NCBI RefSeq assembly: GCF_000472385.1
Contig: NZ_AWZU01000048.1
Coordinates: 1-63,088 of the forward strand
DNA: 63,088 nt
From: Bradyrhizobium sp. ARR65
GTDB taxonomy: Bacteria > Pseudomonadota > Alphaproteobacteria > Rhizobiales > Xanthobacteraceae
Direction of reading: 5' to 3'
The number at the start of each line of letters is the position of its first letter. The first letter of the stretch is position 1. Under the pieces are notes generated by a model. That model worked only from the letters and a program-made list of their open reading frames with translations. It did no database searches and was not told the DNA's origin. Shown piece after piece: positions 18,992 to 28,540 of the stretch. The position numbers and the translations under genes are program-made.

Positions 18992-19693
18992 ATGAGCACC
19001 CTCCGCATGACCAGCGACCTGCGGCGCCAGTTAATCTTGGGCGCTGCCAAGCGTTGCTTCGCCCGCCATGGATTTGCCGGCACAACGACCAAGAGTGTCG
19101 CGGCGGCAGCGGCGATTTCGGAAGCGCTGCTGTTCAAGCATTTCCCATCCAAGGCAGCGCTGTTTGCGGAAATCCTGGCGGAGGAGTGCGAGGCCGATCC
19201 CGTGCTCGCTGATCTGCTCGAGCGGGAGCCTTCGACCGCGACGCTGGTCGAGTTCGTCAGGACTATGGTCCAGCACTTCCTGCAGGTCTCGAATGGACCG
19301 GACAAGGAGGACGAGCAGCGGCTGCGGCTGATGGTCACGAGCCATCTGGACGACGGCGAATTTGCCCGGCTCGTCTATGCCAAGGTCGAGAGTCTGATCG
19401 GCGGCATCTTCGTCGCTTCGCTCGAGCGAGCTGTCGCCGCAGGCGATGCGTCACCCATCGGGATCGCGCCGCTCAACCTGTTCTGGTTCGTTCATCATAC
19501 GCTGCTTTCGACGGCGCTCATGCGGCTTCCCGCCACGCCCTGTCTCGCCTACGACAATGTAATTGATGTGGAGCGCCAGCTCTGCGAGTTCCTTTTACGT
19601 GGAATTGGACTTAACCAGGCCGCAATTGCTTCACATTTGGACCGCCAATTGAAGCCGGCGTCGGCTCAATCGGTGATTGCAGAAAGTGCATGA
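18992..19693 (+). CDS. TetR/AcrR family regulator of the efflux operon
   Basis: A 233-residue repressor from the ATG at 18992 (an upstream TTG at 18956 lies within the presumed -35 box, so it is rejected). The helix-turn-helix covers about residues 8-55 (RRQLILGAAKRCFARHGFAG ... KSVAAAAAISEALLFKHFPSKAALF). The C-terminal half is a typical ligand domain. It sits one base before the membrane fusion gene and just after a matching palindrome, so autorepression together with control of the pump is likely. Confidence 0.85.
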   Translation: MSTLRMTSDLRRQLILGAAKRCFARHGFAGTTTKSVAAAAAISEALLFKHFPSKAALFAEILAEECEADPVLADLLEREPSTATLVEFVRTMVQHFLQVSNGPDKEDEQRLRLMVTSHLDDGEFARLVYAKVESLIGGIFVASLERAVAAGDASPIGIAPLNLFWFVHHTLLSTALMRLPATPCLAYDNVIDVERQLCEFLLRGIGLNQAAIASHLDRQLKPASAQSVIAESA

Positions 19694-19694
19694 C

Positions 19695-20888
19695 ATGAAT
19701 ATCGCGACCGAACCAAAGCTCTCGGGAAAGCCGATCGAGGAGAAGCCGCGCACCCGGCCGGTGCGGATGGTGCGTTGGTTTGCCATCGTCGGCCTGTTGC
19801 TGCTGCTCTTGGTCGGCGCGCTGGTTGGCTTCAATGCCTTCCGCAGCCACATGATCGCGCAGTTCTTCGCCAATAATAAGCCGCCGCCGTTCAACGTTGC
19901 GGTCGCCGAGGCGAAGGCCGAGGTGGTGCCGAACCTGCTGACCGCGGTGGGCGAACTCGCGGCCGTGCACCAGGTCAACGTCACCTCCGACGTCAGCGGC
20001 CGCGTTACGCAAATCCTGTTCACGCCGGGCTCGCGTGTGACGGCGGGCACGCCGCTCGTGCAGCTATTCGATGCGCCCGACCAAGGCGACCTTGCCAACT
20101 ACAAGGCGCAGGCCACGGTGGCGCGGCTTTCGCTGGACCGCGCCAAGCAGCTCGCCGAGCGCCAATTCGGTCCGCAGGCGACCGTTGATTCGGCGCAGGC
20201 GGCATACGACCAGGCCCTTGCCGGCATTGCCAAGACCGAGGCCATCATCTCGCAGAAGCTGGTGCGCGCTCCGTTCGAGGGCGAACTCGGCGTTCGCCAT
20301 GTCGAGGTCGGGCAATACCTGACCGCGGGCACGGCCATCGTCTCGTTGACCGATCTGTCCGAGCTCTACGCCAACTTCACAGTGCCGGAGAAGGACAGCG
20401 GCCAGTTGAAGGTCGGACAGACCGTTCGCCTTGGCGTCGATGCCTATCCGGGGCGTACCTTCGAGGGCAAGATCACGACGATCGAGCCGCAGGTCGCCAC
20501 CGACACCCGCAACATCCGCGTGCAGGCGACGATCGCCAATCCTGACCGTATCCTGAAGCCGGGCATGTTCGTCACCACTACCGTGGTGCTGCCGGACAAG
20601 CCGCCCGTCGTGACCGTCCCCGAAACCGCGGTGGATTACACCCTCTACGGCGACTCCGTGTTCCTCATCACCGAGAAGCAGGAGAACGACGGCAAGACCA
20701 GCCTGACCGCGGTGCGCACCTTCGTGCAGGCCGGCGACCGGGTGAACGGTCGCGCCGAAATCCTCAAGGGCCTGAAGCCGGGCGACCGGGTTGTCGCGGT
20801 CGGCCAGCTCAAGCTGCAATCGGGCGCGGCAGTCGCGATATCGACCGATCCGCCGCCGCCGATTCCGGCGCAGCCGCCGCGTTACTGA
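19695..20888 (+). CDS. RND efflux periplasmic adaptor (membrane fusion protein)
   Basis: A 397-residue HlyD/AcrA-like adaptor. There is one N-terminal membrane helix (WFAIVGLLLLLLVGALVGF), then a biotinyl-lipoyl half (VTSDVSGRVTQILFTPGSRV), a short coiled-coil hairpin (about 120-180), the second lipoyl half (VRAPFEGELGVRHVEVGQYL) and beta-barrel domains. ATG at 19695 comes one base after the TetR stop. It links the RND pump to an outer-membrane channel. No outer-membrane factor gene follows. Confidence 0.88.
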   Translation: MNIATEPKLSGKPIEEKPRTRPVRMVRWFAIVGLLLLLLVGALVGFNAFRSHMIAQFFANNKPPPFNVAVAEAKAEVVPNLLTAVGELAAVHQVNVTSDVSGRVTQILFTPGSRVTAGTPLVQLFDAPDQGDLANYKAQATVARLSLDRAKQLAERQFGPQATVDSAQAAYDQALAGIAKTEAIISQKLVRAPFEGELGVRHVEVGQYLTAGTAIVSLTDLSELYANFTVPEKDSGQLKVGQTVRLGVDAYPGRTFEGKITTIEPQVATDTRNIRVQATIANPDRILKPGMFVTTTVVLPDKPPVVTVPETAVDYTLYGDSVFLITEKQENDGKTSLTAVRTFVQAGDRVNGRAEILKGLKPGDRVVAVGQLKLQSGAAVAISTDPPPPIPAQPPRY

Positions 20889-20988
20889 AAGACGCGTAGA
20901 TACGCGTAAAGAACTGCGCGCAACAGCGTCATGGCCCGTCCTCGGCTTCGGGTCATGCCGGAATATTTGAAAGAACGAGATCGTCGCG

Positions 20989-23900
20989 ATGGCTTTGACC
21001 GATATCTTCATCAAGCGCCCGGTGTTGGCGGTGGTGGTCAGCTTGCTGATTCTGCTGATCGGCCTTCGCGCGGCAACCGTCCTGCCGATCCGGCAGTATC
21101 CGAAATTGTCGAACACGGTCGTCAACATCACGACCTCCTATCCCGGCGCGTCCGCGGAATTGATCCAGGGCTTCATCACCACGCCGATCGAGCAGGCGGT
21201 CGCCTCCGCCGAGGGCGTCGACTACATGACCTCGTCCTCGGTGCTCGGCACCTCTACGATTCAGGTCTACATCAAGCTCAATTTCGATCCGAACCAGGCG
21301 TTGACCGAAGTGCTCGCCAAGGTGAACTCGGTCAAATACCTGATCCCGAAGGAATCCAACGATCCGATCGTCACCAAGACCACCGGCCAGACCACGGCGG
21401 TGATGTATATCGGCTTCTCAAGCGAGGAGCTGACCGGCAGTGCGATCTCCGACTATCTGACGCGCGTCGTGCAGCCGGTGCTGTCGACTGTCGACGGCGT
21501 GGCCTCGGCTGACATCCTGGGCGGCCAGACGTTCGCGATGCGGCTGTGGCTCGATCCCGTGAAGATGGCCGGGCGCGGGGTGTCGCCGGCTGATGTATCG
21601 GCCGCCATTGCCGCCAACAACTTCCAGGCCGCAGCCGGCCAGGCGAAGGGCTATTTCATCGTCTCCAACGTCTCGGCCAATACCGATCTGCAGAATGTCA
21701 GCCAGTTCAAGCGCATGATCGTGAAGGCGAAGGACGGCGGCTTCGTCCGCATGGAGGATATCGCGACCGTCGAGCTCGCGGCGCAGAGCACCGATGCTAG
21801 CGTCGCCTTCAACGGTGAGCACGCGATCTTCATCGGCGTGCAGGCGACCCCGCAAGGCAATCCGCTCAACATCGTAAGAGGCGTTCGCGCGCTGTTCCCC
21901 GAGCTCGAACGCAACCTGCCGCCTTCGCTGAAGATGAAGGTTGCTTACGACTCCACCAAGTTCATCCAATCGTCGATTGACGAGGTCGAGAAGACGCTGG
22001 GCGAAGCCGTGGTGATCGTCGTGGTGGTGATCTTCCTGTTCCTGGCATCGCTGCGCTCGGTGGTCATTCCCGTCGTCACTATTCCGCTGTCGTTGATCGG
22101 CGTCTGCAGCATGATGCTGGCGATGGGCTTCTCTTTCAATTTGCTGACGCTGCTCGCCATGGTGCTGGCGATCGGGCTCGTGGTGGACGATGCGATCGTC
22201 GTCGTCGAGAACATTCACCGGCATCTGGAAGAAGGCGCCCCGCCAGTGCAGGCCGCCATGAAAGGCGCGCGCGAGATCGTCGGCCCGGTCATCTCGATGA
22301 CCATCACTTTGGCCGCCGTGTATGCGCCGATCGGCTTCCTGGGTGGCCTTACTGGTTCGCTGTTCCGTGAATTCGCCTTCACGCTCGCAGGCTCGGTGAT
22401 CGTCTCGGGCGTGATTGCGCTGACGCTGTCGCCGATGATGTGTTCGGTATTCTTAAAGAGCGCGGAGGAGGGGCGGTTCGCCAGGCTCGTGAACAAGGTG
22501 TTCGGCGCGATGACGCGCTGGTACGGGCGCAAGCTCGATCGCACGCTCGACTATCGCCCGGTTACCGGCCTGTTCGCGTTGACGATCCTCGGCTTGGTCG
22601 GCTTCCTCTATATGCACACCTCGAAGGAGCTGGCGCCGGAAGAGGACCAGGGCATCGTGTTCGCGGTGACCAAGGCGCCGAAATACGCCAACATCGATTA
22701 CCTCGACTATTACGGCGACAAGCTCGACAAGGCCTTCCAGAAATTCCCCGAGACCGACCTGCGCTTCGTGCTCAACGGCATCAACGGCCCGCAGGGCGGC
22801 ATCGCCGGCATGCTGCTGAAGCCCTGGGACGAGCGGAAGCGTTCATCGATCGCGCTCAAGCCCCTGGTGCAGGGGGAGCTCTCGAAGATCGAAGGCGTCA
22901 ACGCCTTTGCCTTCAACCTGCCGCCGTTGCCGGGCGGTCCGGGTGGTCTGCCGGTGCAGATGGTGATCAACTCGACGCAAGGTTTCCAGGCCGTTTATGA
23001 GCAGATGCAGAAGCTCAAGGATGCCGCGCGCAAGAGTGGCCTGTTCATCGTCACCGACAGCGACCTTGAATTCAACCAGCCGGTGGTGCGGATCAAGATC
23101 GACCGCACCAAAGCCAATGACCTCGGCATCACCATGCAGAACGTCGGCGGTGCGCTGGCGACCCTGCTCGGCGGCAACTATGTCAACCGCTTCAATCTCG
23201 AGGGACGCTCCTATCAGGTGATCCCGCAGGTTCCTCGTGAAAAGCGGCTGACGCCGGAATCGCTTGGCAATTACTACGTGACGACCTCGACCGGCCAGCA
23301 ACTGCCGCTGTCGACGGTGGTGTCGATCGAGACCGCGACCGATCCCAACTCGCTCACCCACTACAACCAGTTGAACTCCGCTACCTTCCAGGCCGTGCCG
23401 ATGCCCGGCGTTACGGTCGGCCAGGCCGTGGACTTCCTGGAGGGGGAGGCGAAGAAACTGCCGGCGGGCTTCAGCCACGATTATCTCGCGGACTCCCGCC
23501 AATATGTGCAGGAGGGCAACCAGCTCGCCATCACCTTTGCGTTCGCCTTGATCATCATCTTCCTGGTGCTGGCGGCGCAGTTTGAAAGCCTGCGCGACCC
23601 GCTGGTGATCATGATCAGCGTGCCCATGGCGATCGTCGGCGCGCTGATCCCGCTGTTCTTCGGCGCCGCGACCATGAACATCTACACCCAGGTCGGATTG
23701 CTGACGCTGGTCGGGTTGATCTCCAAGCACGGCATCCTGATGGTGGAGTTCGCCAACGAACTGCAGCTCAAGGAAGGTCTCGATCGCCGCTCGGCGATCG
23801 AAATGGCCGCCCGTGTCCGGCTTCGCCCGATCCTGATGACGACGGCGGCGATGGTCACCGGGCTGCTCCCGCTGTTGACCGCCAGTGGCGCCGGCGCCGC

Positions 23901-24081
23901 AAGCCGTTTCTCGATCGGGCTTGTCGTGGTCGCCGGCATGTCGATTGGAACGTTGTTTACCCTGTTCGTGTTGCCGGCGGTGTATGTCGCGATCGCGACC
24001 GATCACCGCGCGGAGGCCGAATCCGAACGGAACAAGGAGATTGCCGAGCTCGATCTCGGCCGCCAGCTCAAGCCGACCTGA
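20989..24081 (+). CDS. RND multidrug efflux transporter (HAE-1 type)
   Basis: A 1030-residue inner-membrane pump of AcrB/MexB size. It has TM1 at the N-terminus, two large periplasmic loops, and proton-relay residues in TM4 (VLAIGLVVDDAIVVVENIHRH, paired Asp). It exports hydrophobic compounds using the proton gradient with the adaptor 100 bases upstream. The TetR operator upstream suggests induction by a ligand. An outer-membrane partner must be encoded elsewhere. Confidence 0.93.
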   Translation: MALTDIFIKRPVLAVVVSLLILLIGLRAATVLPIRQYPKLSNTVVNITTSYPGASAELIQGFITTPIEQAVASAEGVDYMTSSSVLGTSTIQVYIKLNFDPNQALTEVLAKVNSVKYLIPKESNDPIVTKTTGQTTAVMYIGFSSEELTGSAISDYLTRVVQPVLSTVDGVASADILGGQTFAMRLWLDPVKMAGRGVSPADVSAAIAANNFQAAAGQAKGYFIVSNVSANTDLQNVSQFKRMIVKAKDGGFVRMEDIATVELAAQSTDASVAFNGEHAIFIGVQATPQGNPLNIVRGVRALFPELERNLPPSLKMKVAYDSTKFIQSSIDEVEKTLGEAVVIVVVVIFLFLASLRSVVIPVVTIPLSLIGVCSMMLAMGFSFNLLTLLAMVLAIGLVVDDAIVVVENIHRHLEEGAPPVQAAMKGAREIVGPVISMTITLAAVYAPIGFLGGLTGSLFREFAFTLAGSVIVSGVIALTLSPMMCSVFLKSAEEGRFARLVNKVFGAMTRWYGRKLDRTLDYRPVTGLFALTILGLVGFLYMHTSKELAPEEDQGIVFAVTKAPKYANIDYLDYYGDKLDKAFQKFPETDLRFVLNGINGPQGGIAGMLLKPWDERKRSSIALKPLVQGELSKIEGVNAFAFNLPPLPGGPGGLPVQMVINSTQGFQAVYEQMQKLKDAARKSGLFIVTDSDLEFNQPVVRIKIDRTKANDLGITMQNVGGALATLLGGNYVNRFNLEGRSYQVIPQVPREKRLTPESLGNYYVTTSTGQQLPLSTVVSIETATDPNSLTHYNQLNSATFQAVPMPGVTVGQAVDFLEGEAKKLPAGFSHDYLADSRQYVQEGNQLAITFAFALIIIFLVLAAQFESLRDPLVIMISVPMAIVGALIPLFFGAATMNIYTQVGLLTLVGLISKHGILMVEFANELQLKEGLDRRSAIEMAARVRLRPILMTTAAMVTGLLPLLTASGAGAASRFSIGLVVVAGMSIGTLFTLFVLPAVYVAIATDHRAEAESERNKEIAELDLGRQLKPT

Positions 24082-24139
24082 TCAGGTACAGCCTGATCGG
24101 ATGTTGGTTAAGGCATGGGCGGCCCTTGTGGTCGCCCAT
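24080..24139 (+). terminator. Candidate hairpin terminators after the efflux operon
   Basis: Two inverted repeats follow the stop: GATCAGG-TACAG-CCTGATC (24080-24098) and ATGGGCGGCC-CTTGT-GGTCGCCCAT (24115-24139). No run of T follows either, so an intrinsic terminator is uncertain. Confidence 0.35.
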
Positions 24140-24215
24140 TGTCGTTTGAACCTCCTCTCGTGATATCCTGCGTACGCAGGCATCCGCATGCGAATGGAAT
24201 AGCGAGAAAGGCAAA

Positions 24216-24959
24216 ATGATCAGCGTATTTGCACCCGGCAATTACCGGTTCATTCCGGCCGTGTTTCAATATTCGAGTGGCGCGGCCGCCGAGGCCGGTT
24301 ATGAGATCGAACGCGTGCGGTTCGACAGGCTCGTGCCGCTGGCCGAAGGCTTTGCGCAAATCGCAAACCACATTCAGGCTGCAGGCCGACCGTTGACCGC
24401 GTTCTGCGCCTGCGAGCTGCGCTCACCGGCCGCCTTTACCGAGGAAGGCTTTCGCGCCTTCAATCTGCATTATGTGAAGACGCTCGCGGAGTGGGGGCTT
24501 TACGACGGCTCGACCAATCCGGTGGCGCGCAGCAATGTCTGTCCCGAGATCGATCCGCCTGCCGAGCCGTCGTTTTATGCCTTCTCCTTCACCCGCGCGA
24601 GCCAGGGCACATCGCCGAGCTTTGTCATCGCGGGCGGCGCCGAAGCGCGTGGAGGTGCCGGCAGCTATCCCGAACGCATCGTACGCTATCGCGATCTCTC
24701 GCCGGAAGGCGTGCAGGAGAAGGTTCGCTTCACCGCCCGATCGATGGAAGAGCGCCTCGCCGCGTTCGGTTTTGCCTGGAAGGACACCACGGGCGTGCAG
24801 GCCTACACCATCCGCGATTTCCATCCCGTGTTCGCCGACGAGCTGGTCCGCCGCGGCGCCGCGCGCTCCGGCCTGACCTGGCATTTTGCGCGACCACCGG
24901 TGATCGATCTCGAATTCGAGATGGATTGCCGGCGGGTGCTGCGGGAAGTTGTGATTTGA
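24216..24959 (+). CDS. CnbZ-like protein (2-aminomuconate deaminase-related, tentative)
   Basis: A 247-residue soluble protein beginning MISVFAPGNYRFIPAVFQYS. I recall this start from proteins named 2-amino-5-chloromuconate deaminase CnbZ, but cannot verify it here. It shows internal repetition: two stretches each ending in a hydrophobic strand followed by ADELV or AEGFA. Conserved Cys-Glu in FCACELRSP could be catalytic. RBS GAGAAAGG precedes the ATG. It stands alone, with no other aminomuconate genes around it. The function may therefore be a general enamine/imine deaminase. Confidence 0.5.
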   Translation: MISVFAPGNYRFIPAVFQYSSGAAAEAGYEIERVRFDRLVPLAEGFAQIANHIQAAGRPLTAFCACELRSPAAFTEEGFRAFNLHYVKTLAEWGLYDGSTNPVARSNVCPEIDPPAEPSFYAFSFTRASQGTSPSFVIAGGAEARGGAGSYPERIVRYRDLSPEGVQEKVRFTARSMEERLAAFGFAWKDTTGVQAYTIRDFHPVFADELVRRGAARSGLTWHFARPPVIDLEFEMDCRRVLREVVI

Positions 24960-24990
24960 GCCCGCGGATGTGCACAACGTCGTGTCGACC

Positions 24991-25103
24991 CGTCATCCTG
25001 AGGCGCTCGCGTAGCGAGCCTCGAAGGATGAATGGCCCCCGCTGTGAGAGCCGGGCCGTCTCCTTCGAGGCCGTCGCTTCGCGACGGCGCCTTAGGATGA
25101 CGG
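24991..25103. repeat. Large palindromic repeat (TCATCCTGAGG ... CCTTAGGATGAC)
   Basis: Outer arms CGTCATCCTGAGGCGC and GCGCCTTAGGATGACG are inverted; inner arms CCTCGAAGGATGA and CTCCTTCGAGG also pair, and small GAAGCGACG hairpins lie within. It fills the gap between two convergent genes. A relative lies at 45881-45979. Confidence 0.65.
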
Positions 25104-25125
25104 GGATGGAGATGCGTTCGCTCAA

Positions 25126-26016
25126 CTACCGCTGGCGCGGATCGAGCGCGTCGCGCAAGCCGTCGCCGACTAGATTGAGCGACAGCACGACCAGAAAGAT
25201 CGCCAGCCCCGGCCAGATCGCCATCCACGGCGCGTTGGTGAGAAACCGCTGCGCGGCGTTGAGCATGCTGCCCCAGGACGGCGCGGGCGGCTGCTGGCCG
25301 AGGCCCAGAAACGACAGTGCGGCTTCCGCGATGATCGCGGCTGCGATCGACAGCGTCGCCTGCACCAGCAGCGCGGGCAGGATATTCGGCAGGATATGGA
25401 CCAGCGCGATCCGCCAGGGTGGATTGCCCACGGCGCGCGCGGCCTCGACATAGTCCTCGATCTTCACCGCCATGACCTGTCCGCGAGTCAGGCGGATGAA
25501 TACCGGCGTCGCGGAAATGCCGATCGCGATCATCGCATTGCCGAGGCTGGGACCCAGGAAGGCGGCGAGCGCAATCGCCAGGATCAGGAACGGGCAGGCC
25601 AGCATGGCGTCGGTAATGCGGCTGATCAGAGCGTCGACGAAGCCGCCGCGATAGCCCGCTAATAACCCCAGCGGCACGCCGATCGATAGCGCGATGCTGA
25701 CCGAGATCAGGCCGGCGAGCAGGGAGGCGCGGGCGCCAAAGATGACGCGGGCGAGAATATCGCGCCCCAAATCATCCGTGCCGAACCAGTGCAGCGCGGA
25801 GGGTGGTTTTCGTACCAGTGTCCAGCTCGTCGCAATGGGATTGTAGGGCGAGATCAGCGGCGCAAACAGGGCGAGCAGGATGAAGGTCGCGATCACGACG
25901 AGGCCCGCAATCGCGCCCTTGTGCTTGAGGAGCCGGCGCAGCGCGCGGCGGGCCGGGCTTTCCAGCGTCTCATTCGAGGCGGTCACGCCGATGGCGGCGA
26001 GAGCGGCGTCGCTCAT
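25126..26016 (-). CDS. Peptide/Opp-type ABC transporter permease, DppC-like (system 2)
   Basis: A 296-residue permease with about six membrane helices. An N-terminal cytoplasmic tail leads to the first helix (GAIAGLVVIATFILLALFAPLI), and the EAA loop reads EAARAVGNPPWRIALVHILPN. The motif HWFGTDDLGRDILARVIFGAR is diagnostic for DppC/OppC. It lies three bases after DppB and is the last gene of the long minus-strand run. It forms the channel with DppB of system 2. Confidence 0.92.
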   Translation of the reverse strand: MSDAALAAIGVTASNETLESPARRALRRLLKHKGAIAGLVVIATFILLALFAPLISPYNPIATSWTLVRKPPSALHWFGTDDLGRDILARVIFGARASLLAGLISVSIALSIGVPLGLLAGYRGGFVDALISRITDAMLACPFLILAIALAAFLGPSLGNAMIAIGISATPVFIRLTRGQVMAVKIEDYVEAARAVGNPPWRIALVHILPNILPALLVQATLSIAAAIIAEAALSFLGLGQQPPAPSWGSMLNAAQRFLTNAPWMAIWPGLAIFLVVLSLNLVGDGLRDALDPRQR

Positions 26017-26019
26017 GAT

Positions 26020-26961
26020 TCAGCCTCTCAGCCGCGGATTGACGAGGATATAGGCGATGTCGGCGACAAGGTTCAGCAGGATATAGACGGTCGCCGTCAC
26101 CAGCACCACGCCCTGCACGACGGCATAGTCGCGGTTGAACACCGCGTCCACGATCAGTTTGCCGAAGCCGGGGATCGAGAATATCTGCTCGGTCAGCACC
26201 GCGCCGGAGAGCAGCGTACCCAGCTCAAGCGCGCCGAGCGTGATCACCGGCGTTAGGGCATTGCGCATGGCGTGCTTGAGGATGACGGAACGTTCGGACA
26301 GCCCTTTGGCGCGCGCCGTACGCACATAGTCGCTCTCGAGCACTTGCATCATGGCGCTGCGAGTGTGTCGCATCAGGATCGCCGCGATCGCATTGCCGAG
26401 CACGAAGGCCGGTAGGATGGTCGAGGCGAGGCTGCCGCGTAAGCTCTCGGTGAGCGGCACGTACCCGGAGGCGGGCAGCCAATTCAGCTTGATGGAGAAC
26501 AGGAAGATCAGGAGGATCCCGAGCCAGAAATTCGGTGTGGAAATGCCCCAGAGCGCGAACAGATTGGCGCCGTAATCCCAGGCGGTGCCGCGCTTGACCG
26601 CCGAGACGATTCCGGCGGGGATGCCGATCAGGAAGGCGATCACGATCGCCATCGAACCGAGTTGCAGCGTCACCGGCAGTTTCTGCGCGATCAGGTCGCG
26701 CACCGGCGCCTTGATGCGCAAGGACTCGCCGAAGTCACCGGACAGCACGCCCTTGAGCCAATAGGCATATTGCACGGGGATCGGCTGATCGAGCCGGTAC
26801 AGTTTCCGGATCTGCTCGATCACGGCGGGATCGCGCTCCTCGCCCGCCATCGCCAGCGCGGGATCGCCGGGCAGGAGATGCTGCAGCGAGAAGATCAGGA
26901 CCGACACGAAGAACAGTGTCGGAACGAGCTGGGCGAGGCGGCGGGCAAGAAAGTTCAGCAT
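26020..26961 (-). CDS. Peptide/Opp-type ABC transporter permease, DppB-like (system 2)
   Basis: A 313-residue permease. LNFLARRLAQLVPTLFFVSVLIFSL is the typical DppB start. The periplasmic loop has LPGDPALAMAGEERDPAVIEQIRKLYRLDQPIPVQY, and the EAA loop TARAKGLSERSVILKHAMRNALTPVITLG. ATG at 26961 is used; an in-frame GTG at 26970 lies only three bases from the GGAGG, so it is less likely. It lies 43 bases downstream of the binding protein. Confidence 0.9.
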   Translation of the reverse strand: MLNFLARRLAQLVPTLFFVSVLIFSLQHLLPGDPALAMAGEERDPAVIEQIRKLYRLDQPIPVQYAYWLKGVLSGDFGESLRIKAPVRDLIAQKLPVTLQLGSMAIVIAFLIGIPAGIVSAVKRGTAWDYGANLFALWGISTPNFWLGILLIFLFSIKLNWLPASGYVPLTESLRGSLASTILPAFVLGNAIAAILMRHTRSAMMQVLESDYVRTARAKGLSERSVILKHAMRNALTPVITLGALELGTLLSGAVLTEQIFSIPGFGKLIVDAVFNRDYAVVQGVVLVTATVYILLNLVADIAYILVNPRLRG

Positions 26962-27004
26962 GAGGTGCACGTGCCTCCATGCAAAGCGGAGAGGGTGCGC
27001 ATGC

Positions 27005-28531
27005 TCATTTCAGCTTCAGCCCGACCACGCGCACCAGGCCGTCTGGCATCGACCGATAACCTTCGAGCTTCTTGGTGTGTGCGATGAGGATCTTGCGGTG
27101 GAAGAGATAGATGATCGGTTCATCGTTGAGCAGGATCTTGGTCAGCTTCTCGTAGATCGCCTTGCGCTGGGCGGGATCGTTGACGAGGCGCGCGTCCTCC
27201 ATCAGCTTGTCGGCCTCGGGATTGGAATAGCCGCCGTCGTTTTGCGGCGCCTTGGTATGCATGAAGACATAGGAATTGCCGTCGGGATCGATGCGGCCGC
27301 TCCAGTCGATCTGGAAGATCTGGAAATTGCCGGCCTGCGCATCCTTGAACGAGGTCGCAAATTCTATCGTCCTGATCTTGAGATCAAAGCCTGCTTCCGC
27401 CGCCATCGATTGCACCACCTGCGCAACCGCCTGCTCCTCAGAGCCTTGCGGAACCATCATGTCGACGGTGATGGGGGGACTGACGCCAGCCTCCTTCAAC
27501 AGCGCCTTGGCCTTCTCGACGTCGCGCCGGGGAATCGGAAACGCCTTCTGATAATAGGGATGCTCCGGGCTGACCCATTGATTGCCCGGGGTGAACTCGC
27601 CGTTGAAGACGACCTGGTTCAATGCCTCGCGGTCGATCGACAGCTCGAGCGCCTGGCGCACCTTGGCCGACTGGCTCAGCGGGCCTTTATTTTTGTCGTT
27701 GGCGATGTTGATGGTAAGCCCGAGATAGCCGAGGGAGGGGGCGGTTGCCAGCACGAGGTTCGGATCGGAGCGCACGTCCTTGATGTCGGTCGCGAGCACA
27801 CGTTCGATCAGGTCGAGACTGCCGGATTTCAGGTTGGCAAGACGAACCGTGGCATCGACAATCGGCTGGTAGACGATGCGGTCGATGAAAACGTTGTCCT
27901 TGTTCCAATAGTCGGCGAATTTCTCGAACACGATGCGGTCCTGCTGCACGCGCTCGACGAACTTGTACGGACCGGCGCAGACGGGGTGCAGGCCGAACTT
28001 GTCGCCTTCCTCCTTCGCTGCCTTCGGCGAGACCATCATGCCGGCGCGATCGGTGAGCTGCGTGATCAGCGGCGCGAAAGGCGTCTTCAGCACGAGCTTG
28101 ATGGTCAAGGGATCGACGACCTCGACGTGATCGACGCTGGCGAGCTCCGACTTGCGGAAGGAGGTCGGCAGCGTCATGTGACGCTCGATCGAGAATTTCG
28201 CCGCTTCCGCATCAAGCGGTTCGCCGTCGTGGAATTTGACGCCCGGCCGCAGCTTGATCGTCATCGCCTTGCCGTCGGCGGACGTCTCATAGGACAGCGC
28301 GAGCTGCGGGACGATGTTGAGCTTCTCGTCGATATCGAACAGCTTGTCGCAGAAGGCGGAGAACACGATCCGGCCGACATAGGTGCGGCCGATCGAGGGA
28401 TCGAGGATGTCAGGGTCCTGGGCAATGCCGACCCGCAGCGTCGTTTGGGCGAACGCGCCTGCATCGCAGGCGAGGCACAGCGCCGTCGCGAGCCCCGCCA
28501 AACCCAATTTCCTTATCGCACTTGTTCTCAT
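27005..28531 (-). CDS. Peptide/Opp-type ABC transporter substrate-binding protein (system 2)
   Basis: About 508 residues, family SBP_bac_5. The signal peptide ends near AGAFAQ and the mature part starts TTLRVGIAQDPDILDPSIGR. ATG at 28531 has AGGTGAG close upstream; a GTG at 28540 abutting the previous stop would add three residues. The ligand is probably a peptide, glutathione-like or other amphipathic compound. It is a different lineage from the system 1 protein at 37.3 kb, so the two systems are unlikely to be a recent duplication. Confidence 0.9.
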   Translation of the reverse strand: MRTSAIRKLGLAGLATALCLACDAGAFAQTTLRVGIAQDPDILDPSIGRTYVGRIVFSAFCDKLFDIDEKLNIVPQLALSYETSADGKAMTIKLRPGVKFHDGEPLDAEAAKFSIERHMTLPTSFRKSELASVDHVEVVDPLTIKLVLKTPFAPLITQLTDRAGMMVSPKAAKEEGDKFGLHPVCAGPYKFVERVQQDRIVFEKFADYWNKDNVFIDRIVYQPIVDATVRLANLKSGSLDLIERVLATDIKDVRSDPNLVLATAPSLGYLGLTINIANDKNKGPLSQSAKVRQALELSIDREALNQVVFNGEFTPGNQWVSPEHPYYQKAFPIPRRDVEKAKALLKEAGVSPPITVDMMVPQGSEEQAVAQVVQSMAAEAGFDLKIRTIEFATSFKDAQAGNFQIFQIDWSGRIDPDGNSYVFMHTKAPQNDGGYSNPEADKLMEDARLVNDPAQRKAIYEKLTKILLNDEPIIYLFHRKILIAHTKKLEGYRSMPDGLVRVVGLKLK

Positions 28532-28540
28532 CACTCTCAC

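Noticed and set aside
22843..24006. 387-residue minus-strand ORF inside the RND pump gene
   Set aside because: Composition dominated by His, Arg, Gln and Asp, typical of antisense frames; the plus-strand pump is unambiguous.
24991..25103. CRISPR-like repeat
   Set aside because: Arms are inverted, not direct, and no regular spacers follow.
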